64,000 nt of DNA from Piscirickettsiaceae bacterium (GTDB taxonomy: Bacteria; Pseudomonadota; Gammaproteobacteria; Nitrosococcales; Methylophagaceae), in NCBI GenBank assembly GCA_013215825.1, contig JABSQN010000007.1, positions 1 through 64,000 of the forward strand. Direction: 5' to 3'. A model generated the notes under the pieces. It saw only the letters and a program-made list of their open reading frames with translations, had not been told where the DNA came from and searched no databases. A program made the translations under genes and the position numbers. Below, in pieces: positions 21,301 to 31,996 of this stretch; position 1 is the stretch's first letter; every line of letters starts with the position of its first letter.

Positions 21301-22515
21301 TCCTTCACGCTCCACCATCTTTTTAGCGGCTTTAATTGTTGTTGCTAAACCAGCACGTTCTAATTTACCGTAAATAAATGGTTTGAAAAGTTCCAATGCC
21401 ATTTTCTTAGGAAGACCACATTGGTGCAATTTAAGATATGGACCTACTACGATTACAGAACGACCCGAGTAATCTACACGTTTACCTAGTAAGTTCTGAC
21501 GGAAACGACCTTGCTTACCTTTGATCATGTCTGCCAATGATTTTAATGGCATACGGTTTGTACCCGTAATGGCACGACCACGACGACCATTATCTAATAA
21601 GGCATCAACAGATTCTTGCAACATACGTTTTTCATTACGAACAATGATATCTGGTGCATTCAAATCTAGTAAACGTTTTAGACGGTTATTACGGTTAATA
21701 ACACGACGGTATAGATCATTAAGATCCGATGTCGCAAAACGACCACCATCAAGTGGTACTAAGGGACGCAAATCTGGTGGAAGAATAGGTAACACTTCCA
21801 TTACCATCCATTCTGGTTTGTTACCAGAATCACGGAACGCTTCCATCAATTTAAGACGCTTGGTTAATTTCTTGATTTTAGTTTCTGAATTTGTCGCTTC
21901 TATTGCTTCACGGATAACGTCAATTTCTTTGACTACATCAATATTTTTCAATAATTGTTGAACCGCTTCTGCACCCATGCGCGCATCAAATTCATCACCG
22001 AATTCTTCAACTGCATTTAGGTACATTTCATCATTCATCAATTGGCCGACTTCTAATGTAGTCATACCAGGATCAACAACCATAAAGGCTTCAAAATACA
22101 ATACACGTTCAATATCACGCAATGTCATATCTAAGAATGACGAGATACGTGATGGTAATGATTTTAAGAACCAAATATGTGCAACAGGACTGGCTAATTC
22201 GATATGCGCCATACGTTCACGACGTACTTTAGCAACCGTAACTTCAACACCACATTTTTCACAAATAACACCACGATGTTTTAGACGTTTGTATTTTCCA
22301 CATAAACATTCGTAATCTTTAACTGGGCCAAAAATTTTACAACAAAATAGACCTTCACGTTCTGGTTTAAAGGTACGGTAGTTAATTGTTTCTGGTTTTT
22401 TAACTTCACCAAATGACCATGATCTCACCATTTTCGGTGAGGCTAGACCAATGCGAATCGCATCAAACTCATCTGCTTGAGTTTGTTGCTTTAACAGATT
22501 AAGTAAGTCTTTCAT
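18310..22515 (-). CDS. rpoC: RNA polymerase beta-prime subunit
   Basis: The beta-prime subunit carries the catalytic magnesium site. [12 protein letters not shown] (active-site aspartates) and the zinc ribbon [20 protein letters not shown] near the N-terminus are intact. The start is the ATG at 22513-22515 ([11 protein letters not shown]), behind GGAG; an upstream in-frame start adds ten residues unlike the family. This gives 1401 residues, close to E. coli (1407). It lies 68 bp after rpoB. Confidence 0.99.
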   Translation of the reverse strand: MKDLLNLLKQQTQADEFDAIRIGLASPKMVRSWSFGEVKKPETINYRTFKPEREGLFCCKIFGPVKDYECLCGKYKRLKHRGVICEKCGVEVTVAKVRRERMAHIELASPVAHIWFLKSLPSRISSFLDMTLRDIERVLYFEAFMVVDPGMTTLEVGQLMNDEMYLNAVEEFGDEFDARMGAEAVQQLLKNIDVVKEIDVIREAIEATNSETKIKKLTKRLKLMEAFRDSGNKPEWMVMEVLPILPPDLRPLVPLDGGRFATSDLNDLYRRVINRNNRLKRLLDLNAPDIIVRNEKRMLQESVDALLDNGRRGRAITGTNRMPLKSLADMIKGKQGRFRQNLLGKRVDYSGRSVIVVGPYLKLHQCGLPKKMALELFKPFIYGKLERAGLATTIKAAKKMVEREGPEVWDILADVIREHPIMLNRAPTLHRLGIQAFEPLLIEGKAIQLHPLVCGAFNADFDGDQMAVHVPLSLEAQLECRSLMMATNNILSPANGEPVIVPSQDVVLGLYYMTRELINVKGEGIKFANLAELKRAHDNKEVALHAKITVRLDETDLSLPEPEQSRTIRVETTVGRAILFGIVPKGLPFSVVDKSMTKKALSALINVCYRQLGLKDTVIFADHLMYLGFEQATKSGASVGIDDMKIPESKATILAAAEAEVEEIATQYASGLVTDGERYNKIIDIWSRTNDQIANAMMDGLGSDTVINAEGKEVKQQSMNSIYMMADSGARGSAAQIRQLAGMRGLMAKPDGSIIETPITANFREGLDVLQYFISTHGARKGLADTALKTANSGYLTRRLVDVSQDLVVVEEDCGTVEGLSMTPIIEGGDVVEPLGERVLGRVVAQDVMTPNGKDLVIPAGVMMDEDSVILLEKEGIDEVLVRSAITCVSRHGVCAACYGRDLGRGSRINVGEAIGVIAAQSIGEPGTQLTMRTFHIGGAASRTAADNAVVLKYKGNLRFHNIKSVENADGKFIVVSRSGELHLIDDNGRERERYKLPYGAEISVADNSAVDAGQIIATWDPHTHPVVTEMAGRVEIKDLVEGVTIDKHVDEVTGLTSLIVRDPKQRGGVAKDMRPMVKLVDADGNDVFIVGTDIPAQYFLPGGAIVRVNDGEQVSVGDVLARIPQESSKTRDITGGLPRVADLFEARKPKDPALMAEISGTISFGKETKGKQRLVITPKEGEVHEELIPKWRHVSVFEGEHIEKGEMVVDGPEDPHDILRLKGVLALANYMTSEVQEVYRLQGVKINDKHIEVIVRQMLRKIEISSTGDTSFLKGEQIDHDTFLEANDVVREAGKFEASFTPMLLGITKASLATESFISAASFQETTRVLTDAAVTGKRDSLRGLKENVIVGRLIPAGTGLAYHKERYRKRHQNDDVKVAKKSAPVVKVEDDSETVETVS

Positions 22516-22583
22516 TTTTCTTTCTCCGCTGCCGTAAAACGGCAAATGTTTCGATTATCAATAAGAGTTAACGTAATAAAGAA

Positions 22584-25500
22584 TTAGTCTTCAACCAATT
22601 CGATATTAATACCCAGAGAACGAATCTCATGTGTTAATACTTTGAAGGACTCAGGCATGCCTGCATCCATACGATAATCACCATCCACAATGTTTTTGTA
22701 AATTCGAGTACGACCTTGAACATCATCTGATTTAACAGTCAACATTTCTTGAAGTGTATAAGCCGCACCATATGCTTGCAGTGCCCACACCTCCATCTCA
22801 CCGAATCGCTGTCCACCGAACTGTGCTTTACCACCTAATGGTTGTTGCGTAACAAGACTGTATGGGCCTGTTGAACGTGCATGCATTTTGTCATCAACCA
22901 AGTGATTCAGTTTCAACATATGCATATAACCAACGGTGACAGGACGGTCGAAATAATCACCCGTACGGCCATCAATCAATCGAGCCTGACCACTGCGTGG
23001 CAATCCAGCCAATTCAAGCATGTCTTTAATTTCAGTTTCTTTCGCACCATCAAATACTGGCGTTGCCATTGGCACACCATCACGCAAATTATTTGCTAAT
23101 ACAATGATTTCATCATCAGAAAGTGAATCTAAATCTTCTTGCTTACCACTGGTGTTGTAAATTTTATCTAAGAACTCACGGATCTCAGAAGTTTTACGTT
23201 GTTCATCCAGCATATCAGCAATTTTAAAGCCCAGACCTTTTGCAGCCCAGCCTAAATGAATCTCAAGCACTTGTCCGATATTCATTCGAGACGGTACACC
23301 TAGTGGATTCAATACGATATCAACTGGACGACCGTCAGCGGTATACGGCATATCTTCAACTGGTACGATGTTTGATATAACACCTTTATTACCATGACGA
23401 CCGGCCATTTTATCACCCGGCTGAATGCGACGTTTTACTGCCAAGAATACTTTAACCATGCGTTGAACGCCTGGTGCTAAATCATGACCTGAAATTAGTT
23501 TTTCTTTCTTAATTTCAAATGCATCATCCATATCTTGACGATATTGTTTGATCTGAATTGAAGCTTGCTCTAATTGCGCTGTTAAATCATCTGATTCCAT
23601 ACGGATATCAAACCATTTAGCATGCTCTAGCTTACCTAAATACGCTTTGGTTAATTTTGAACCTTTATCTAATCCAGGCGCACTAGTAGCGACTTTACCT
23701 GATAATGTTTTTTCTAAACGAGCAAATACATCATCAACAATTATACGATGTTGATCTTTCAAATCAGCACGTACTTTATCAAGCTCGGCTTTTTCGATAG
23801 CAATTGCACGTTCATCTTTATCCACACCTTCACGAGTGAAGACTTGAACATCGATAACAGTACCAAATGTGCTTGAAGCGACACGAAGTGATGAATCTTT
23901 AACATCAGCCGCTTTTTCACCAAAGATAGCACGGAGTAACTTTTCTTCCGGTGTTAATTGCATTTCACCTTTAGGTGTTACTTTACCGACTAAGATGTCA
24001 CCAGGCTTAACTTCAGCACCAACATAAACGATACCTGACTCATCTAATTTAGATAAGGCACCTTCACTTACATTCGGAATATCACTGGTAATTTCCTCTG
24101 TACCTAATTTGGTATCACGAGCAAGACAGTTCATTTCTTGGATATGAATCGTTGTAAAACGATCTTCTTTGACAACCCGTTCAGAAACTAAAATAGAATC
24201 CTCAAAGTTGTAACCATTCCAAGGCATAAATGCAATCAGTATATTTTGACCTAATGCTAACTCACCATTATCGGTTGATGGACCATCGGCAAGAATGTCA
24301 CCTTTTGCAATAACATCACCCGAAGTAACAAGTGGGCGCTGGTTAATACATGTACTTTGGTTAGAACGTGCATATTTGATCAACTGATAAATATCAACAC
24401 CTGATTCTCCATCAGCTGCTTCTTTATCATTAACACGGATAACAATGCGATTACCATCGACAAAATCAACTGTACCGCCACGCTTGGCAATAACCATGAC
24501 ACCCGAATCTCTAGCAACAAAACGTTCCATACCTGTGCCGACAATCGGCTTCTCAGCACGTAATGTTGGAACGGCTTGACGTTGCATGTTTGAACCCATC
24601 AATGCCCGGTTAGCATCATCATGTTCCAAGAATGGAATTAATGACGCCGCCACGGATACAACTTGTCTCGGCGACACATCCATATACTGAACTTGATCAG
24701 CAGGCATTAATGAAAATTCATTCATATGACGACATGGCACCAATGTGTCTTGGATAACATCGTTATCATCAAGATTGATTGTTGCCTGTGCAATCTTATA
24801 TTCACCTTCATCAATCGCCGATAAATATTCAATTTCTTTTGTTGCTTTACCATCAATCACTTTACGGTAAGGTGTTTCAATAAATCCATATTCATTGGTA
24901 CGTGCGTAGATAGCCATTGAGTTGATCAAACCGATGTTTGGTCCCTCTGGCGTTTCGATTGGACATACACGACCGTAATGCGTTGGATGTACGTCACGCA
25001 CTTCAAAACCAGCACGTTCACGCGTTAAGCCACCAGGGCCTAATGCTGAAATACGACGTTTGTGTGTGACTTCAGATAATGGATTATTTTGATCCATAAA
25101 CTGTGATAATTGGCTAGAGCCAAAGAATTCTTTAATCGCAGCGGCAACCGGTTTCGCATTAATTAATTGCTGAGGCATTAAACCTTCTGATTCAGCGATA
25201 CTTAAACGTTCACGAACAGCACGTTCAACCCGAACTAAACCAACACGGAATTGATTTTCCGCCATTTCACCAACGCTACGAACACGACGGTTACCAAGAT
25301 GATCGATATCATCAATGACGCCATTACCATTGCGAATTGCAACTAATTCAAGTATTACGTCAACGATATCTTGTTTTGATAAGATACCCTCGCCTTCATG
25401 GCCTTCATAACCTAAGCGACGGTTGAATTTCATGCGACCTACAACAGAGATATCATAGCGCTCGCTGGAAAAGAACAAATTCTTAAACAAGTTGTTTGCT

Positions 25501-26660
25501 GAATCTTCTGTTGGTGGCTCACCTGGACGCATCATACGATAGATTTCAACTTTCGCTGCAAGTGGTGTTGTTGTTTCATCTAATCGTAATGTATCTGAAA
25601 TATAGGGGCCTTTATCCACATCATTCGAATAAATTGTTTCAATAGTGTCAATATCAAAGCGCGCTAATGTTTCTAATAACTCTTCGGTAATTTCATCATT
25701 GGCAGAAACAATGACTTCACCTGTATCCGTGTCAATCATATCTTTGGCAATAACTTTGCCTAATAGATAGAGAGCAGGAACAGTTAAGCTGGTCATACCT
25801 GCTTTTTCCATTTTACGGATATGGCGACCAGTAATTTGATTGTCTGCTTCTATTAATAAATCACCATTTGGTAATTTAATTTCACACGGTATATTTTGAC
25901 CACGTAAGCGTTGCGGTATTAGCGCCAATTCAAAATCATCACCTTTTTTGGTGAATGTATCTCGCTCAAAGAAAATATCTAAAATTTCTTCAGTGGTATA
26001 TTCCAGCGCACGTAAAAGGACGGTTGCTGGTAGTTTACGACGACGATCGATACGAACAAACACGGCATCTTTCGGGTCAAACTCAAAATCCAACCATGAA
26101 CCACGGTACGGAATCACGCGGGCATTGAATAAAATCTTACCTGATGAGTGAGATTTACCTTTATCACTACTGAAGAATACACCCGGTGAACGATGTAATT
26201 GAGAAACGATTACACGCTCAGTACCATTGATGACAAAGTTACCTTTCTCAGTCATCAGTGGGATTTCTCCCATATAGACTTCCTGCTCTTTAATGTCTTT
26301 TACGACTTTTGATTTTGCAGGGGCATCTTTATCATAAATGACAAGACGCATTTTAACTCTAAGAGGTGCGGCATAAGTAACACCACGAAGTTGACATTCT
26401 TTCACATCAAATGATGGCGTACCTAATCGATAGCTAACATACTGTAATTCAGCCTTGCCAGTATGACTTTTGATCGGTAATACTGAGCTAAACGCTGCAT
26501 GTAAACCTTTGCTTGCTAAATCATCAGCAGGAATACCATGCTGCAAAAATTCTTGATAAGAATCTACTTGCGTAGCTAGTAAATTAGGAACCGGCAAAAC
26601 ACTTGGGCGCTTGCCAAAATCTTTACGAATCCGCTTTTTCTCGGTAAACGTATAAGCCAT
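22584..26660 (-). CDS. rpoB: RNA polymerase beta subunit
   Basis: The beta subunit (1358 residues) forms one jaw of RNA polymerase and is the rifampicin target. The rifampicin region [20 protein letters not shown] followed by [11 protein letters not shown] is wild type. The [12 protein letters not shown] and C-terminal [20 protein letters not shown] blocks are complete. It is 176 bp downstream of rplL; that gap holds an attenuator-like hairpin. Confidence 0.99.
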   Translation of the reverse strand: MAYTFTEKKRIRKDFGKRPSVLPVPNLLATQVDSYQEFLQHGIPADDLASKGLHAAFSSVLPIKSHTGKAELQYVSYRLGTPSFDVKECQLRGVTYAAPLRVKMRLVIYDKDAPAKSKVVKDIKEQEVYMGEIPLMTEKGNFVINGTERVIVSQLHRSPGVFFSSDKGKSHSSGKILFNARVIPYRGSWLDFEFDPKDAVFVRIDRRRKLPATVLLRALEYTTEEILDIFFERDTFTKKGDDFELALIPQRLRGQNIPCEIKLPNGDLLIEADNQITGRHIRKMEKAGMTSLTVPALYLLGKVIAKDMIDTDTGEVIVSANDEITEELLETLARFDIDTIETIYSNDVDKGPYISDTLRLDETTTPLAAKVEIYRMMRPGEPPTEDSANNLFKNLFFSSERYDISVVGRMKFNRRLGYEGHEGEGILSKQDIVDVILELVAIRNGNGVIDDIDHLGNRRVRSVGEMAENQFRVGLVRVERAVRERLSIAESEGLMPQQLINAKPVAAAIKEFFGSSQLSQFMDQNNPLSEVTHKRRISALGPGGLTRERAGFEVRDVHPTHYGRVCPIETPEGPNIGLINSMAIYARTNEYGFIETPYRKVIDGKATKEIEYLSAIDEGEYKIAQATINLDDNDVIQDTLVPCRHMNEFSLMPADQVQYMDVSPRQVVSVAASLIPFLEHDDANRALMGSNMQRQAVPTLRAEKPIVGTGMERFVARDSGVMVIAKRGGTVDFVDGNRIVIRVNDKEAADGESGVDIYQLIKYARSNQSTCINQRPLVTSGDVIAKGDILADGPSTDNGELALGQNILIAFMPWNGYNFEDSILVSERVVKEDRFTTIHIQEMNCLARDTKLGTEEITSDIPNVSEGALSKLDESGIVYVGAEVKPGDILVGKVTPKGEMQLTPEEKLLRAIFGEKAADVKDSSLRVASSTFGTVIDVQVFTREGVDKDERAIAIEKAELDKVRADLKDQHRIIVDDVFARLEKTLSGKVATSAPGLDKGSKLTKAYLGKLEHAKWFDIRMESDDLTAQLEQASIQIKQYRQDMDDAFEIKKEKLISGHDLAPGVQRMVKVFLAVKRRIQPGDKMAGRHGNKGVISNIVPVEDMPYTADGRPVDIVLNPLGVPSRMNIGQVLEIHLGWAAKGLGFKIADMLDEQRKTSEIREFLDKIYNTSGKQEDLDSLSDDEIIVLANNLRDGVPMATPVFDGAKETEIKDMLELAGLPRSGQARLIDGRTGDYFDRPVTVGYMHMLKLNHLVDDKMHARSTGPYSLVTQQPLGGKAQFGGQRFGEMEVWALQAYGAAYTLQEMLTVKSDDVQGRTRIYKNIVDGDYRMDAGMPESFKVLTHEIRSLGINIELVED

Positions 26661-26762
26661 TTATTACACCTCAGAGAACTTCTGGAACCCATCTATTTCA
26701 TGGTTTCCAGCAATTGTAATATTGTATTTATGATCAGATAAAATAGGTCTGACCAGTAACGG

Positions 26763-26791
26763 AAAAAGGCCGGAGGTTAAAACCTCCAGCC
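26763..26791 (-). terminator. rplL-rpoB attenuator
   Basis: An 11-bp stem (26768-26778 with 26781-26791, mostly perfect) is followed on the minus strand by TTTTT (26767-26763). It lies between rplL and rpoB, where E. coli has a partial terminator that makes ribosomal stalk proteins more abundant than polymerase subunits. The same role is inferred here. Confidence 0.8.
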
Positions 26792-26836
26792 ATTTTCTAT
26801 ATCGTGACGATTATGCTGTCACGATCAGGGCGATGC

Positions 26837-27211
26837 TTATTTAACTTCAGCTTCCGCACCAGCTTCAGTAAGTTGTTTAACAACATCTTCAGCTTCAGCT
26901 TTTTCAACGCCTTCTTTAATTGTTGCAGGTACAGCTTCAACCATGCCTTTAGCTTCTTTCAAGCCAAGACCTGTGATAGCACGTACTGCTTTGATAACGC
27001 TTACTTTGTTAGGACCGAAACTTGACATTACAACGTCAAATTCAGTTTGCTCAGCAACAGCAGCAGCAGCGTCACCGCCGGCAGCAGCAGCAGCTACAGG
27101 AGCAGCAGCAGTTACGCCAAATTTTTCTTCCATTGCTTCGATTAAATCAACAACTTCAACAACAGTCATGTTAGAAATCGCTTCTAAGATATCGTCTTTA
27201 GATACAGCCAT
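26837..27211 (-). CDS. rplL: Large-subunit ribosomal stalk protein L7/L12
   Basis: L7/L12 (124 residues) forms the flexible stalk that recruits translation factors, present in several copies per ribosome. The N-terminal dimerisation helix ([21 protein letters not shown], split here by context) is followed by an alanine-rich hinge ([20 protein letters not shown]) and the C-terminal domain ([20 protein letters not shown]). It is 61 bp after rplJ. Confidence 0.98.
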   Translation of the reverse strand: MAVSKDDILEAISNMTVVEVVDLIEAMEEKFGVTAAAPVAAAAAGGDAAAAVAEQTEFDVVMSSFGPNKVSVIKAVRAITGLGLKEAKGMVEAVPATIKEGVEKAEAEDVVKQLTEAGAEAEVK

Positions 27212-27272
27212 TTTATTTTCCTATTTCTTAGTCTTACAGAATTATATATACAAGTTAAATCCAAATAAGGAT

Positions 27273-27800
27273 TTAAGCTGCTTCTTTCGCATCACGGACA
27301 GCCGCGAGCGTACGAACCATTTTGCTAGTCGGAGCCACCAAAGTACGAACAAATTTCTCAATCGGTGCTTTCATTGTACCCATAAGAATACCAATTGCTT
27401 GGTCCTTAGTAGGCATTTTAGCTAGCTTCTCAAGATCAGTAGCGGGTAATAACTTGCCACCTAGAGAAAGCATTTTGACTTCAAATTTTTCGTGTTCTTT
27501 AGAGAACTCACTCATGACGCGTGCTACTGCACCTGGATCTTCTTGTGAAAAACCAAATACTAAAGGTCCTGTCATTCCATCTTGCATGCAAGCGAAATCA
27601 GTTCCTTCTACGGCACGTTTTGCCAACGTATTTCTAATAACACGTAAATAAACATTTTCATTACGTGCTGCAATACGTAGCTCAGTCATATCTGTTACAG
27701 ACAAACCATGATATTCAGCTGCAATAGCAGAATATGCGGTTGTGGCCACTTCAGCGACTTCAGCAACTACGGCTTTCTTACCATCAAGATTCATTGCCAC
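27273..27800 (-). CDS. rplJ: Large-subunit ribosomal protein L10
   Basis: L10 (175 residues) anchors L7/L12 dimers to the ribosome and in enterics represses its own operon by binding the leader. The start is the GTG at 27798-27800 (MAMNLDGKK), six bases after AGGAGGT and matching the E. coli MALNL start; an ATG two codons later is the alternative. YLRVIRNTLAKRAVEGT and the C-terminal helix TSKMVRTLAAVRDAKEA, which binds L7/L12, are standard. Confidence 0.97.
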   Translation of the reverse strand: MAMNLDGKKAVVAEVAEVATTAYSAIAAEYHGLSVTDMTELRIAARNENVYLRVIRNTLAKRAVEGTDFACMQDGMTGPLVFGFSQEDPGAVARVMSEFSKEHEKFEVKMLSLGGKLLPATDLEKLAKMPTKDQAIGILMGTMKAPIEKFVRTLVAPTSKMVRTLAAVRDAKEAA

Positions 27801-28012
27801 CTAAGTACCTCCTTAGGATCACCATCTAAAATAGTGATGTTGCTAAAAAAGAAAGAAGACGAATCCTCTTTCACCATTTACGGTATTCAACGTCAGAAAT
27901 TCTGTAGCTGAACCCGTCTGCGTAGGCCAATTACACGAATGTAACCGATTAAACTCACATACCTACGGTCTTAGACAACCCGACTACGTCGGGTGGTCCA
28001 AATTTCACATTC
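27801..28012 (-). promoter_or_regulatory. L10 leader region between rplA and rplJ
   Basis: This 212-base gap has no gene. Just past rplA, 27974-27998 folds into an 11-bp stem with one mismatch (core CCCGAC/GTCGGG). The following sequence is rich in short complementary blocks and ends with AGGAGGT before the GTG of rplJ. Its position and length match the L10-L12 binding leader of other proteobacteria, which represses rplJ-rplL translation. Assignment is by position and partial structure. Confidence 0.6.
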
Positions 28013-28705
28013 TTAATCTAAGAATGATTTATCAACTGTTAAGCTAGCACCCATGGTGCTAGATAAACTGATACGTTTTAAATAAATACCTTTAGCTGAG
28101 CTTGGTTTTAATTTATTTAAGTCTTCAACTAATGCAATTAGATTTTGACGCAAGGCATCAACTTCAAAGCCTGCATTACCGATTGGGCAGTGAATGATCC
28201 CTGCTTTATCTGTACGGTAACGAACTTGACCTGATTTAGCATTTGTTACTGCTTGAGCAACATTTGGCGTTACAGTACCAACTTTAGGGTTAGGCATTAA
28301 TCCACGAGGACCTAATACTTGACCCAATGTACCAACGATACGCATTGCATCTGGAGAAGCGATAACGACATCAAAATCCATATTGCCAGCTTTGATTGAT
28401 TCTGCTAAATCTTCCATACCAACGATGTCAGCACCGGCTTCTTTAGCCGCTTCCGCATTAGCACCTTGTGTAAATACAGCAACACGCACTGTTTTACCTG
28501 TACCATTTGGCAATACTGTTGAACTACGAACAACTTGATCTGATTTACGAGGATCAACGCCCAAATTCACAGCAACATCAATCGATTCTACAAATTTTGC
28601 AGATGCATTTTCTTTGATGAATGTTAATGCGTCATCAATAGAAAAAACGGTTCCCGCTTCAAATTTCTCACGAATTGCACGACCTCTTTTACCCATAGCA
28701 GCCAT
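28013..28705 (-). CDS. rplA: Large-subunit ribosomal protein L1
   Basis: L1 (230 residues) forms the mobile stalk near the E site that helps release deacylated tRNA, and in E. coli represses rplK-rpl[19 protein letters not shown] is the family signature and is intact. The ATG overlaps the rplK stop by one base (TAATG), so translation is coupled. Confidence 0.98.
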   Translation of the reverse strand: MAAMGKRGRAIREKFEAGTVFSIDDALTFIKENASAKFVESIDVAVNLGVDPRKSDQVVRSSTVLPNGTGKTVRVAVFTQGANAEAAKEAGADIVGMEDLAESIKAGNMDFDVVIASPDAMRIVGTLGQVLGPRGLMPNPKVGTVTPNVAQAVTNAKSGQVRYRTDKAGIIHCPIGNAGFEVDALRQNLIALVEDLNKLKPSSAKGIYLKRISLSSTMGASLTVDKSFLD

Positions 28706-29139
28706 TAGATAACACCCTCTGTGTTAAGGCCCATACTGCGAGCAGTACCAGCAATTGTTCTTACTGCAGCATCCATATCTGATGCTGTAAGATCAGGCAT
28801 TTTAGTTGTTGCAATTTCTTCAAGTTGTGCACGAGTTACCGTACCCACTTTATCTGTGTTTGGTTTACCACTACCACTTTTCAGACCGGCTGCTTTCAAA
28901 AGCAATACCGCTGCAGGTGGTGTTTTAGTGATAAAGGTAAAGCTTTTATCATTGAATACTGTAATCACAACTGGAATAGGTAGACCTGATTCCATGCTTT
29001 GAGTTTTAGCGTTAAACGCTTTACAAAACTCCATGATATTTACGCCGTGTTGACCTAATGCAGGACCAACAGGAGGACTTGGATTCGCCGCACCAGCTGG
29101 CACTTGCAGCTTGATATAGGCATTTATTTTCTTAGCCAT
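28705..29139 (-). CDS. rplK: Large-subunit ribosomal protein L11
   Basis: L11 (144 residues) forms the GTPase-associated centre with 23S rRNA and is needed for RelA activation on stalled ribosomes. The proline-rich N-terminal domain ([22 protein letters not shown]) binds thiostrepton and is intact. The 74-base gap after nusG contains GGGGGAGCCGAGAGGC followed by GTTTGAACCC, a plausible L1-binding leader, but this is inference. Confidence 0.98.
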   Translation of the reverse strand: MAKKINAYIKLQVPAGAANPSPPVGPALGQHGVNIMEFCKAFNAKTQSMESGLPIPVVITVFNDKSFTFITKTPPAAVLLLKAAGLKSGSGKPNTDKVGTVTRAQLEEIATTKMPDLTASDMDAAVRTIAGTARSMGLNTEGVI

Positions 29140-29213
29140 TTTTTAACTCCTAAACGGGTTCAAACGCCTCTCGGCTCCCCCAACAACAAACCAGCATAAT
29201 GCCGGATAATTTC

Positions 29214-29747
29214 TTAGCCTTTTTCTACTTGGCTAAAGTCAAGATCAACCGGTGTAGAACGTCCAAAGATAAGGACTTCCACTTTAACCGTGCTTTTCTC
29301 GTAATTTACTTCTTCAACCACACCTGTGAAGTCATTAAATGGTCCATCAGTAACACGTACCACTTCACCAGGTTCAAACAATACTTTAGGTCGCGGACTA
29401 TCAACACCTTCTTGCACGCGTTGCAAGATCATATTTGCTTCTGCTTCCGTTATAGGTGCAGGGCGATCACCAGAACCACCGATAAAACGAAGTACACGAG
29501 GGATATCATTCACTAAATGCCATGTATCGTCATCCATTTCCATGTTAACTAATACATAACCTGGGAAGAACTTACGTTCACTCCGACGTTTTTGACCGTC
29601 TCTCATTTCAACAACTTCTTCGGTGGGTACTAACACTTCGCCGAATTTGTCTTGCATACCAAAACGTTCAATGCGCTCCTCTAAAGAACGTTTCACTTGT
29701 CCTTCATAATTTGAGAAAGCTTGAAGTACATACCAATGTTTACTCAT
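29214..29747 (-). CDS. nusG: Transcription elongation/antitermination factor NusG
   Basis: NusG (177 residues) binds RNA polymerase through its N-terminal domain and contacts S10 or Rho through the KOW domain, linking transcription to translation. The start [18 protein letters not shown] and the KOW region [21 protein letters not shown] are characteristic. It lies 15 bp after secE. Both NusG and S10 are needed at the rrn boxA leader present in this window. Confidence 0.98.
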   Translation of the reverse strand: MSKHWYVLQAFSNYEGQVKRSLEERIERFGMQDKFGEVLVPTEEVVEMRDGQKRRSERKFFPGYVLVNMEMDDDTWHLVNDIPRVLRFIGGSGDRPAPITEAEANMILQRVQEGVDSPRPKVLFEPGEVVRVTDGPFNDFTGVVEEVNYEKSTVKVEVLIFGRSTPVDLDFSQVEKG

Positions 29748-29762
29748 AGTTCAAACCTTATC

Positions 29763-30101
29763 TTATAGCGTTAGAGCGCGTACGCCCCAACCTAACAATG
29801 AATCCACGCCCCATAACATCAAGGCAACAAGTAAGACCATTATCAAAACGATCATTGTTGTTTGCACGGTTTCTTGGCGACTAGGCCAAACAACCTTGCG
29901 TACTTCTACTTGAGTGCTACGGAGATAGCTCAACATCGTTGAACCAACTGCTGTTTTAGATGCTATAAACACAGAAAGCCCGGCTGCCGTAAGCAAACCA
30001 AGCACTCTTAGCAATGTAGACACTTCTTCATAGCTGTAAAACAAAGCAATCGCAGATACCATAATGATAACTGCGATTATTAATTTAATATTATCTGCCA
30101 T
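29763..30101 (-). CDS. secE: Preprotein translocase subunit SecE
   Basis: SecE (112 residues) clamps the SecY channel. Three membrane segments are visible (LIIAVIIMVSAIALF, LGLLTAAGLSVFIA and the C-terminal MIVLIMVLLVALMLWGVDSLLGW), with the conserved cytoplasmic EVRKVVWPSRQETVQTT before the last. The start is taken at the ATG at 30099-30101 (MADN); an in-frame TTG four codons upstream is less likely. It precedes nusG as usual. Confidence 0.96.
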   Translation of the reverse strand: MADNIKLIIAVIIMVSAIALFYSYEEVSTLLRVLGLLTAAGLSVFIASKTAVGSTMLSYLRSTQVEVRKVVWPSRQETVQTTMIVLIMVLLVALMLWGVDSLLGWGVRALTL

Positions 30102-30138
30102 TATTTTCTTCAATTACCCTATAGAGGCTTAAATAAAA

Positions 30139-30214
30139 TGGCAGGCCAGGAGGGAATCGAACCCCCAACCTACGGTTTTGGAGACCGTCGCTCTGCCAAT
30201 TGAGCTACTGGCCT
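30139..30214 (-). tRNA. tRNA-Trp (CCA anticodon)
   Basis: This 76-base cloverleaf on the minus strand has a perfect 7-bp acceptor stem (AGGCCAG/CTGGCCT), an encoded 3' CCA, the GGTTCGATTCC T-arm and the anticodon loop CTCCAAA, giving anticodon CCA. It lies between tufB and secE, as in Pseudomonas and many other gammaproteobacteria. Confidence 0.97.
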
Positions 30215-30234
30215 AACATATACTCTTTAAAACT

Positions 30235-30261
30235 GACCAAGGTCTCCAAAAAACCTTGGTC
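30235..30261 (-). terminator. Hairpin after tufB, possible terminator or processing site
   Basis: GACCAAGG (30235-30242) and CCTTGGTC (30254-30261) form a perfect 8-bp stem. On the minus strand it is followed by CAGTTTTAAAG, a weak T tract, then tRNA-Trp. It could reduce transcription into tRNA-Trp and secE, or be cut during tRNA maturation. Confidence 0.45.
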
Positions 30262-30275
30262 GTGATTTGTACTAT

Positions 30276-31466
30276 TTACTCAGTGATTTTACTAACAACG
30301 CCAGCACCAACGGTACGGCCACCTTCACGAATAGCGAAACGTAAACCTTCTTCCATCGCAATCGGTGCGATTAAAGTAACATCCATTTTTACGTTATCAC
30401 CAGGCATGACCATTTCAATACCTTCTGGCAATTCACATGCGCCAGTTACGTCTGTTGTACGGAAGTAGAATTGTGGACGGTAGCCATTAAAGAATGGTGT
30501 GTGTCGTCCACCTTCGTCTTTCGACAAGATGTAAACTTCTGCGTCAAAACGAACATGTGGAAGAATTGAGCCCGGGTGAGCTAATACTTGTCCACGGTCT
30601 ACGTCTTCACGTTTTGTACCACGTAATAATACGCCTACGTTGTCGCCGGCCATGCCTTCGTCAAGTAGTTTGCGGAACATTTCCACACCAGTACAGGTTG
30701 TTTTTGCTGTGTCTTTAATACCAACGATTTCTAATTCTTCGCCGACTTTAACGATACCGCGTTCGATACGACCAGTAACCACTGTGCCACGACCTGAGAT
30801 TGAGAATACGTCTTCAATAGGCATGATGAATGCGCCATCAATTGCACGTTCTGGCAGTGGAAAGTATGAATCCATCGCTTCACCCAATTTGATGATTGAT
30901 GGTACGCCAATGTCACTTTCGTCGCCTTCTAGGGCTTTAAGTGCTGAACCGATGATGATTGGAGTATCGTCACCTGGGAAATCGTATTTATCTAACAACT
31001 CACGAATTTCCATTTCAACTAGTTCGATAAGCTCTTCGTCATCAACCATGTCGGCTTTGTTCATGAATACAATAATGTATGGAACACCTACTTGGCGAGA
31101 CAGTAAGATATGCTCACGTGTTTGTGGCATTGGACCGTCTGCTGCGCTTACTACTAAGATAGCGCCATCCATTTGGGCTGCACCGGTGATCATGTTTTTA
31201 ACGTAATCGGCATGGCCTGGGCAATCTACATGGGCATAATGACGGTTAGGTGTTTCATATTCTACGTGTGATGTTGAGATTGTAATGCCGCGCTCTCTTT
31301 CTTCTGGCGCATTATCAATATCAGCAAACGATTTAACTTCGCCACCTTGTGCTTCTGCCATTACTTTTGTAATCGCCGCGGTTAGCGTTGTTTTACCGTG
31401 ATCTACGTGGCCAATCGTGCCTACGTTGACATGCGGCTTGGTCCGTTCAAATTTCTCTTTAGCCAT
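30276..31466 (-). CDS. tufB: Elongation factor Tu, second copy
   Basis: This gene encodes the same 396-residue EF-Tu as tufA. All GTP-binding motifs are present ([28 protein letters not shown]). The DNA matches tufA over the whole coding region apart from one synonymous base at 31437, while flanking sequences differ, which points to gene conversion. It lies between tRNA-Thr and tRNA-Trp and has its own GAGGAG ribosome binding site. Confidence 0.99.
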   Translation of the reverse strand: MAKEKFERTKPHVNVGTIGHVDHGKTTLTAAITKVMAEAQGGEVKSFADIDNAPEERERGITISTSHVEYETPNRHYAHVDCPGHADYVKNMITGAAQMDGAILVVSAADGPMPQTREHILLSRQVGVPYIIVFMNKADMVDDEELIELVEMEIRELLDKYDFPGDDTPIIIGSALKALEGDESDIGVPSIIKLGEAMDSYFPLPERAIDGAFIMPIEDVFSISGRGTVVTGRIERGIVKVGEELEIVGIKDTAKTTCTGVEMFRKLLDEGMAGDNVGVLLRGTKREDVDRGQVLAHPGSILPHVRFDAEVYILSKDEGGRHTPFFNGYRPQFYFRTTDVTGACELPEGIEMVMPGDNVKMDVTLIAPIAMEEGLRFAIREGGRTVGAGVVSKITE

Positions 31467-31544
31467 GTCTTGACTCCTCGTCAGTATTATCTAGCTACAA
31501 CAATAAAGACAGAAAATCCTGCCTAACTTACAAAATCTATGCGG

Positions 31545-31620
31545 TGGAGCCCACAATCAGAATCGAACTGATGACCTCATCCTTACCATGGATGCGCTCT
31601 ACCGACTGAGCTATGCGGGC
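31545..31620 (-). tRNA. tRNA-Thr (GGT anticodon)
   Basis: A 76-base cloverleaf on the minus strand begins GCCCGCATAGCTCAG and has encoded 3' CCA. The anticodon arm CATCC-ATGGTAA-GGATG gives anticodon GGT. It lies directly upstream of tufB, matching thrT-tufB in E. coli. Confidence 0.97.
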
Positions 31621-31637
31621 CTTATTCCAAAACAAAA

Positions 31638-31711
31638 TGGAGCGGGTGATGGGAATCGAACCCACATAATCAGCTTGGAAGGCTGGAGTTCTACCACTGA
31701 ACTACACCCGC
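31638..31711 (-). tRNA. tRNA-Gly (TCC anticodon)
   Basis: A 74-base cloverleaf on the minus strand begins GCGGGTGTAGTTCAG and has encoded 3' CCA. The anticodon loop CTTCCAA gives TCC. The first pair of the anticodon stem is a C-A mismatch (position 27/43), where the E. coli homologue has a U-A pair. It lies in the tRNA-Tyr/Gly/Thr group. Confidence 0.96.
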
Positions 31712-31734
31712 AAATTTCAACTCACATATATAAA

Positions 31735-31819
31735 TGGTGGAGGGGGGAGGATTCGAACCTCCGAAGGCTGAGCCGTCAGATTTACAGTCTGATCCCTTTG
31801 GCCACTCGGGAACCCCTCC
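31735..31819 (-). tRNA. tRNA-Tyr (GTA anticodon)
   Basis: An 85-base class II tRNA on the minus strand has a long variable arm, encoded 3' CCA and anticodon loop CTGTAAA (anticodon GTA). It is the promoter-proximal member of the tRNA-Tyr/Gly/Thr-tufB unit. Confidence 0.97.
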
Positions 31820-31831
31820 ACGAAACAGGAC

Positions 31832-31860
31832 ATTGTCCAGATATATTCGACTGCTGTCAA
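31832..31860 (-). promoter_or_regulatory. Promoter of the tRNA-Tyr/Gly/Thr-tufB unit
   Basis: TTGACA (31855-31860) and GACAAT (31832-31837) on the minus strand are spaced by exactly 17 bp and lie 12 bases before the mature 5' end of tRNA-Tyr. The A/T-rich stretch further upstream (31861-31885) could be an UP element. This is the start of the whole minus-strand block. Confidence 0.75.
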
Positions 31861-31996
31861 CACTAAAAGGTATTATTTTTAATGTAATCACGGTTACGCT
31901 AAGCGTGGCCGAATAATCACTGCACATGGAATCGGCACATAGTATACTATTCAGCGATTTTATCTAGTGTTAATTTTATATTTTTCAGGAGTTGCT

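Noticed and set aside
22516-22545. Extra ten residues at the N-terminus of RpoC from an upstream in-frame start
   Set aside because: GGAG sits within the would-be coding part and is correctly spaced for the ATG at 22513-22515, whose product matches the family.
26943-27425. 160-codon plus-strand frame across rplL and rplJ
   Set aside because: It is antisense to two certain ribosomal protein genes, has no ribosome binding site that stands out, and its sequence is only the complement of the alanine-rich L7/L12 hinge.
27979-27993. CCCGAC/GTCGGG hairpin after rplA as a full terminator
   Set aside because: No T tract follows on the minus strand; it is more likely part of the L10 leader.
31588-31866. 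92-codon plus-strand frame over the tRNA genes with motifs like GAGDGNRTH and GGGFEPP
   Set aside because: These are the well-known false proteins produced by translating tRNA genes antisense; the tRNAs are certain.
31861-31996. A heat-shock (sigma-32) promoter before hslV
   Set aside because: No convincing CTTGAAA / CCCCAT pair was visible; a TATACT at 31943-31948 lacks a matching -35, so no promoter was called.
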